Positions 6,733 to 9,212 of a stretch of DNA of 9,212 nucleotides are shown here, piece by piece (position 1 is the stretch's first letter; each line of letters begins with the position of its first letter). A model generated the notes under the pieces. That model was not told where the DNA came from. It saw only the letters and a program-made list of their open reading frames with translations, and made no database searches. A program made the translations under genes and the position numbers. The stretch comes from Candidatus Poribacteria bacterium (GTDB lineage: Bacteria > Poribacteria > WGA-4E > GCA-2687025). Location: contig NYZG01000061.1 of the NCBI GenBank assembly GCA_002687025.1, positions 1 through 9,212 of the forward strand, in the 5' to 3' direction.

Positions 6733-8424
6733 TCAGTACCGAGGCAGGATGCGTGGGTGTTCGGAGCCCCACGCGTACGCGACGGTCGTGCCCGGCTCCA
6801 GCGCGGGCAGCGTCAGCGGATTGGGTCTGCCGGGCAGCCTCACCTCCACGTGTGACGTTGCGGCATCGCTCCCAAGACCCACCACGATTTCCGGCGCGCG
6901 CGCACACAGGTAACTGGTCCCACCGACGAGCGCCCGCGCCTGCGTTGTGCCGCGTGATGTCACGGCCAGACGCGTGCCGATTGGCGCCCTCACCTTTATC
7001 CAGTCGCGGCTCTGGCCCACGTCGTTGCGGAACAGGAGGATTCGGCCGTTGTTCTGCGTGACGAGCACGTCCGCGTCGCCGTCGCCGTCGTAATCCGCAG
7101 TGGCGACGCCTCGCCCCGCGCCCCACTCTCCGACGCTGAGGGCGTCGAGCATCTCTGTGAATCGCGGGCCGTCGTTGCGATTCCCCTGATCGCGCTGCGC
7201 TTCGCACACGCCGGGATCGTCGTCGCTCGGGCTCGTGTGCCCGTTGGTGACGTAGATGTCGAGGTCGCCGTCGTTGTCGAAGTCCTCGAACGCGGCGCCC
7301 CATCCCGTGAGGCCGACGCTCGTGTCGCCTAGGCCGGCGTCGGTGGACATGTCGTCGAAGCTGTCGGAGTTCGGGCTACCATCGCGCGCGAGCGTGTTGT
7401 TGCGGTAGTAGGCGTTCATCTCGTTCTGCCAGTTGGTGATGAGCAGGTCGAGATCGCCGTCGTCGTCGGCGTCCCCAAAGTCGACGCCCATTCCCTGTCG
7501 CTGATCGTCCGTGCCTGTCAGGAATCCGGCGTCCTCGAACGTGCCGTCGCCGCGGTTTTTCAGGAGGGCGTTCCGGCTGACGTCGTTGGCTACGTAAATG
7601 TCGAGATCGCCGTCGTTGTCGTAGTCCACGATGGCCACGCCGAGGCCCTTGCCGGCAGAATCCTCCGCCTTCGCGCTCGCGGCGATGTCGGTGAAGGTCC
7701 CATCGCCGTTGTTCCGGTACAGCGCGTTCGCCTGAGCTGGATACGGGTCCGGCACGAGCGTTATCAGGTCCGTCGTTCTCTCGGCGGGGTATATCTCCTG
7801 GGTCGAGCCGGGCTCGGTGAAGTCGATGTACCGCGCTACGTACAGGTCGAGGTCGCCGTCGCCGTCGGTGTCGCCCCACGCCGCGGATGCCCCCCATTCC
7901 TCCGGTAAGCCGCCCACGCCCGCGGCCTGGGTGACGTCCTCGAACGTCCCGTCGCCCCGGTTTCGGTACAGGACATCGGGGGATTCGAAGGTGGTGAAGA
8001 AGATGTCGGTGTGGCCGTCGCCGTCGTAGTCCGCCGTGGCGACGCCCATGGCGGAGGCGAGATGCCCGACGCCGGCCTCGTCGGTCACGTCGACGAAGCG
8101 TCCGCGGTCGTTCCGGTACAGGACGTTCGGATGCCCGGGGCCGTCGAGGACGTATAGATCCCAGTCGTCGTCGTTGTCGAAGTCGATCCACGCCGCGCCG
8201 GAGCCCACGGTCTCCGGGATGTAGTCGAGCAGCCCATCGCCCTGATGCCCGGTGAAGTCGAGACCGACATCGACGGCGACCTCGGTGAATCGCAAGGCCA
8301 CCGGGGGATCGTCCGCCGGCACAACGGGGCCACCGCAGGCGACAAGAACCTGCAACAGTGCGCTGCATATTAGCGGTGCATAGCCGAGACGGCGAGAGAC
8401 TACGACTTGGGGGAGCTCTTCCAT
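6733..8424 (-). CDS. FG-GAP/VCBS repeat lipoprotein with ASPIC/UnbV-like C-terminal domain
   Basis: A 563-aa exported lipoprotein. The N-terminus has RR at 11-12, a hydrophobic stretch (about 14-29) and a lipobox LVAC with C30 as the lipidated residue, followed by GG. The body is a likely beta-propeller of FG-GAP/VCBS repeats with calcium-binding-like Asp loops at about 81-90, 132-141, 185-194, 267-276, 319-328, 381-390 and 444-453 (for example DYDNDGDLDI), each paired with a LYRN-x-GDGTF-like strand. The final about 85 residues (DWIKV, GGTSYLCARAPEIVVGLG, VEVRLPG) match the ASPIC/UnbV domain found after such repeats, in shortened form. These proteins are surface-exposed in many environmental bacteria; substrates and partners are mostly unknown. 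The ATG at 8424 overlaps the end of rpiB by 25 bases, has no clear ribosome-binding site and is the only start that keeps the signal sequence, so translational coupling is likely. Anchoring to a membrane is inferred from the lipobox. Confidence 0.9.
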   Translation of the reverse strand: MEELPQVVVSRRLGYAPLICSALLQVLVACGGPVVPADDPPVALRFTEVAVDVGLDFTGHQGDGLLDYIPETVGSGAAWIDFDNDDDWDLYVLDGPGHPNVLYRNDRGRFVDVTDEAGVGHLASAMGVATADYDGDGHTDIFFTTFESPDVLYRNRGDGTFEDVTQAAGVGGLPEEWGASAAWGDTDGDGDLDLYVARYIDFTEPGSTQEIYPAERTTDLITLVPDPYPAQANALYRNNGDGTFTDIAASAKAEDSAGKGLGVAIVDYDNDGDLDIYVANDVSRNALLKNRGDGTFEDAGFLTGTDDQRQGMGVDFGDADDDGDLDLLITNWQNEMNAYYRNNTLARDGSPNSDSFDDMSTDAGLGDTSVGLTGWGAAFEDFDNDGDLDIYVTNGHTSPSDDDPGVCEAQRDQGNRNDGPRFTEMLDALSVGEWGAGRGVATADYDGDGDADVLVTQNNGRILLFRNDVGQSRDWIKVRAPIGTRLAVTSRGTTQARALVGGTSYLCARAPEIVVGLGSDAATSHVEVRLPGRPNPLTLPALEPGTTVAYAWGSEHPRILPRY

Positions 8425-8861
8425 CGCGTGTCGAGCGCGGTGAGCATGTCCACGCGCGGCTCGTGGCGACCTCCTCCAAACTTGGTGTCGAGCCAAGTAT
8501 CGACGATGGACAGCGCGTGCTCGATGGCCGTGAAACGCGCCCCGAGCGCGAGGACGTTGGCGTCGTTGTGCTCGCGGGACAACGCGGCGTGCGCCTCGTG
8601 CGAGCAGAGCGCGGCGCGCACTCCGGGGATTTTGTTGGCGGCGATGGAGATGCCGATCCCCGTGCCGCACATCACGATGCCCCTGTCCACGGAGCCGTCC
8701 GCGACGAGCTCTCCGACGGCGGCGCCGTATTTCGGGTAGTGTGTGGACTCGGTGCTGTCCGTGCCGACATCCACCACGTCGATACCACGGTCCGATAGAT
8801 GGGCCTTCACCGCCTCTTTCAGATGGTACGCCGGATGGTCCGATCCCACGGCGATTCTCAT
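8400..8861 (-). CDS. rpiB: Ribose-5-phosphate isomerase B
   Basis: A 153-aa cytosolic enzyme that interconverts ribose 5-phosphate and ribulose 5-phosphate in the non-oxidative pentose phosphate pathway. Sequence marks of the RpiB/LacAB family are GSDHP at 6-10, YPKYG (42-46), the catalytic cysteine C65 in MCGTGIGISIAANK with T67, RAALC (82-86), H98 in HNDANVLALGAR (98-109), and GGRHEPRV (130-137). Length fits RpiB (about 145-155 aa). The catalytic Cys and the HND loop match RpiB rather than LacA/LacB, but an allose 6-phosphate or other sugar isomerase role cannot be excluded. The ATG at 8861 begins the conserved MRIAVGSDH start; the ribosome-binding site is only a weak GGGA. The 3' end overlaps the lipoprotein gene. 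Confidence 0.95.
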   Translation of the reverse strand: MRIAVGSDHPAYHLKEAVKAHLSDRGIDVVDVGTDSTESTHYPKYGAAVGELVADGSVDRGIVMCGTGIGISIAANKIPGVRAALCSHEAHAALSREHNDANVLALGARFTAIEHALSIVDTWLDTKFGGGRHEPRVDMLTALDTRWKSSPKS

Positions 8862-8901
8862 GGCAGACGTCCCGGGAGATGTCGGGCGAGCAGAACGCAG
8901 A

Positions 8902-8985
8902 CTAGGCGTCACCGCCCGAGATGGTGTCGACAAAGGCGAACCACGCGAACACGCCGACGACCAGCCCAACGATTACAAGAGGCAC
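8902..8985 (-). CDS. Possible 27-aa single-span membrane peptide
   Basis: A GTG at 8985, preceded by AAGGA with a 9-base spacer, opens a 27-codon frame whose first about 18 residues are hydrophobic (PLVIVGLVVGVFAWFAFV), followed by DTISGGDA and a TAG stop, 40 bases before rpiB. It would insert as one membrane helix. The frame is open further upstream, but that part runs through the gene tail and intron end and has no good start. I do not recognise a family; chance is a real alternative for something this short. Confidence 0.4.
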   Translation of the reverse strand: MPLVIVGLVVGVFAWFAFVDTISGGDA

Positions 8986-9022
8986 GGTATTCAGTCCTTG
9001 GTGGGAACAGGTGCTTACCGGA

Positions 9023-9052
9023 ATACTACCTGCCCGGCCTTCCGGTGAGCAA
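9023..9052 (-). promoter_or_regulatory. Weak candidate promoter for the rpiB-lipoprotein genes
   Basis: TTGCTC (9052-9047) and TAGTAT (9028-9023) are separated by 18 bases on the minus strand, just upstream of the 27-codon frame and rpiB. The -35 match is only 3 of 6 and the -10 is 4 of 6. Its position, after the preceding gene tail and ahead of the next genes, is the main support. Confidence 0.3.
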
Positions 9053-9065
9053 AACAGAACCGCGC

Positions 9066-9134
9066 CTATCGCAGGTCGTCCAGCACGGCCTGCAGGCGAG
9101 CTCGCGTGTCCGCCTGGCCTGCCCCTAGTTTCTG
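9066..9134 (-). pseudogene. Coding-like 3' exon: C-terminal tail of an interrupted gene
   Basis: Directly after the predicted 3' end of the group II intron, the minus strand reads 22 codons and a TAG stop: QKLGAGQADTRARLQAVLDD followed by LR. The amphipathic, helix-like composition (regular Leu, Ala, Arg and Asp) looks like the end of a real protein. The rest would lie upstream of the intron, outside the window. Splicing of the intron could restore the gene, or the gene may be broken. The family is not recognisable from 22 residues, and the frame may be fortuitous. Confidence 0.4.
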
Positions 9135-9212
9135 ATCGGGATAGGGGCGGCAGGTTGTCCCTGCCGATCCCCTCCCACACCACCCGGCATGCGGGTCCGC
9201 ACCGGGCGGTTC
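9135..9212 (-). mobile_element. Group II intron 3' end (domains V and VI), class-C-like, rest beyond right edge
   Basis: On the minus strand the sequence at 9210-9179 folds as domain V: a 9-bp lower stem (ACCGCCCGG with CCGGGTGGT), a 2-base bulge TG on the 3' side, and a 4-bp upper stem TGCG/CGCA with a GACC tetraloop. CGC near the 5' base is in the position of the class C catalytic triad. Domain VI follows at 9176-9138: GGGAGGGG pairs with CCCCTATCCC, leaving A9142 unpaired as the branch-point candidate, and GGCAGG/CCTGCC closes a GACAA loop. The intron would end in CCCGAT at about 9135, 7 bases after the branch A. The bases before 9212 match the usual GAACCGCC lead-in. The reverse transcriptase/maturase, domains I-IV and the 5' splice site would lie beyond the window. 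Confidence 0.82.

Noticed and set aside
7060..8180. Recurring GTCGCCGTCG-like DNA repeats, checked as a CRISPR or satellite array
   Set aside because: They encode the Asp-Gly-Asp loops of the FG-GAP repeats at irregular spacing and with codon variation, so they are protein repeats, not an array.
7376..8479. Minus-strand 367-codon open frame within the FG-GAP gene
   Set aside because: Its Arg-rich repetitive sequence is the frame-shifted reading of Asp-rich repeats; the real frame shows the FG-GAP motifs.
8986..9183. 93-codon frame running from inside the intron end to 8902
   Set aside because: Its first half crosses the intron domain VI and the gene tail and has no plausible start signal; only the last 27 codons look protein-like.

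Overview
All supported genes lie on the minus strand of this GC-rich bacterial DNA, so transcription runs from right to left. The content does not fix a lineage. A CoA-dependent 2-oxoacid:ferredoxin oxidoreductase points to anaerobic or facultative metabolism with ferredoxin as electron carrier. An FG-GAP/ASPIC-UnbV lipoprotein, a secreted P1-nuclease/phospholipase-C-type zinc enzyme and a group II intron are common in environmental GC-rich bacteria (for example Acidobacteriota, Planctomycetota, Myxococcota and many uncultured groups). Both window edges cut through features.

Right edge (about 8860-9212). The last 78 bases fold as domains V and VI of a bacterial group II intron, class-C-like, ending near 9135. 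The rest of the intron, including any reverse transcriptase, lies beyond the window. The sequence just after the splice site continues as a short coding-like tail ending in TAG at 9066, so the intron may split a gene. A weak sigma-70-like promoter and a possible 27-residue membrane peptide follow.

6733-8861. Ribose-5-phosphate isomerase B (rpiB) overlaps by 25 bases the start of an FG-GAP repeat lipoprotein ending in an ASPIC/UnbV-like domain. An intergenic stretch of about 350 bases then carries an inverted repeat, a GC palindrome and a good promoter (TTGACT, 18 bases, TAAACT) reading into the next operon.

2533-6380. This is a three-gene operon for a pyruvate:ferredoxin oxidoreductase-type enzyme. 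The NifJ-like polypeptide is split into an alpha-gamma subunit (655 aa) and a ferredoxin-beta subunit (527 aa, three predicted 4Fe-4S clusters). Between them, 2 bases after the first gene, sits an unrecognised acidic 74-aa protein. A clear intrinsic terminator closes the operon. Together the two large subunits would interconvert pyruvate (or another 2-oxoacid) plus CoA with the acyl-CoA, CO2 and reduced ferredoxin.

1-2389. A second minus-strand cluster encodes a cytosolic SRPBCC-fold protein, an exported P1/PLC-like zinc phosphoesterase with a complete ligand set, and a fold-type-I PLP aminotransferase cut by the left edge. A 9-bp hairpin spans the SRPBCC stop codon. These three genes are closely spaced, but their products suggest no obvious shared pathway.

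The least explained items are the 74-aa protein inside the oxidoreductase operon, and the group II intron end with coding sequence directly behind it.
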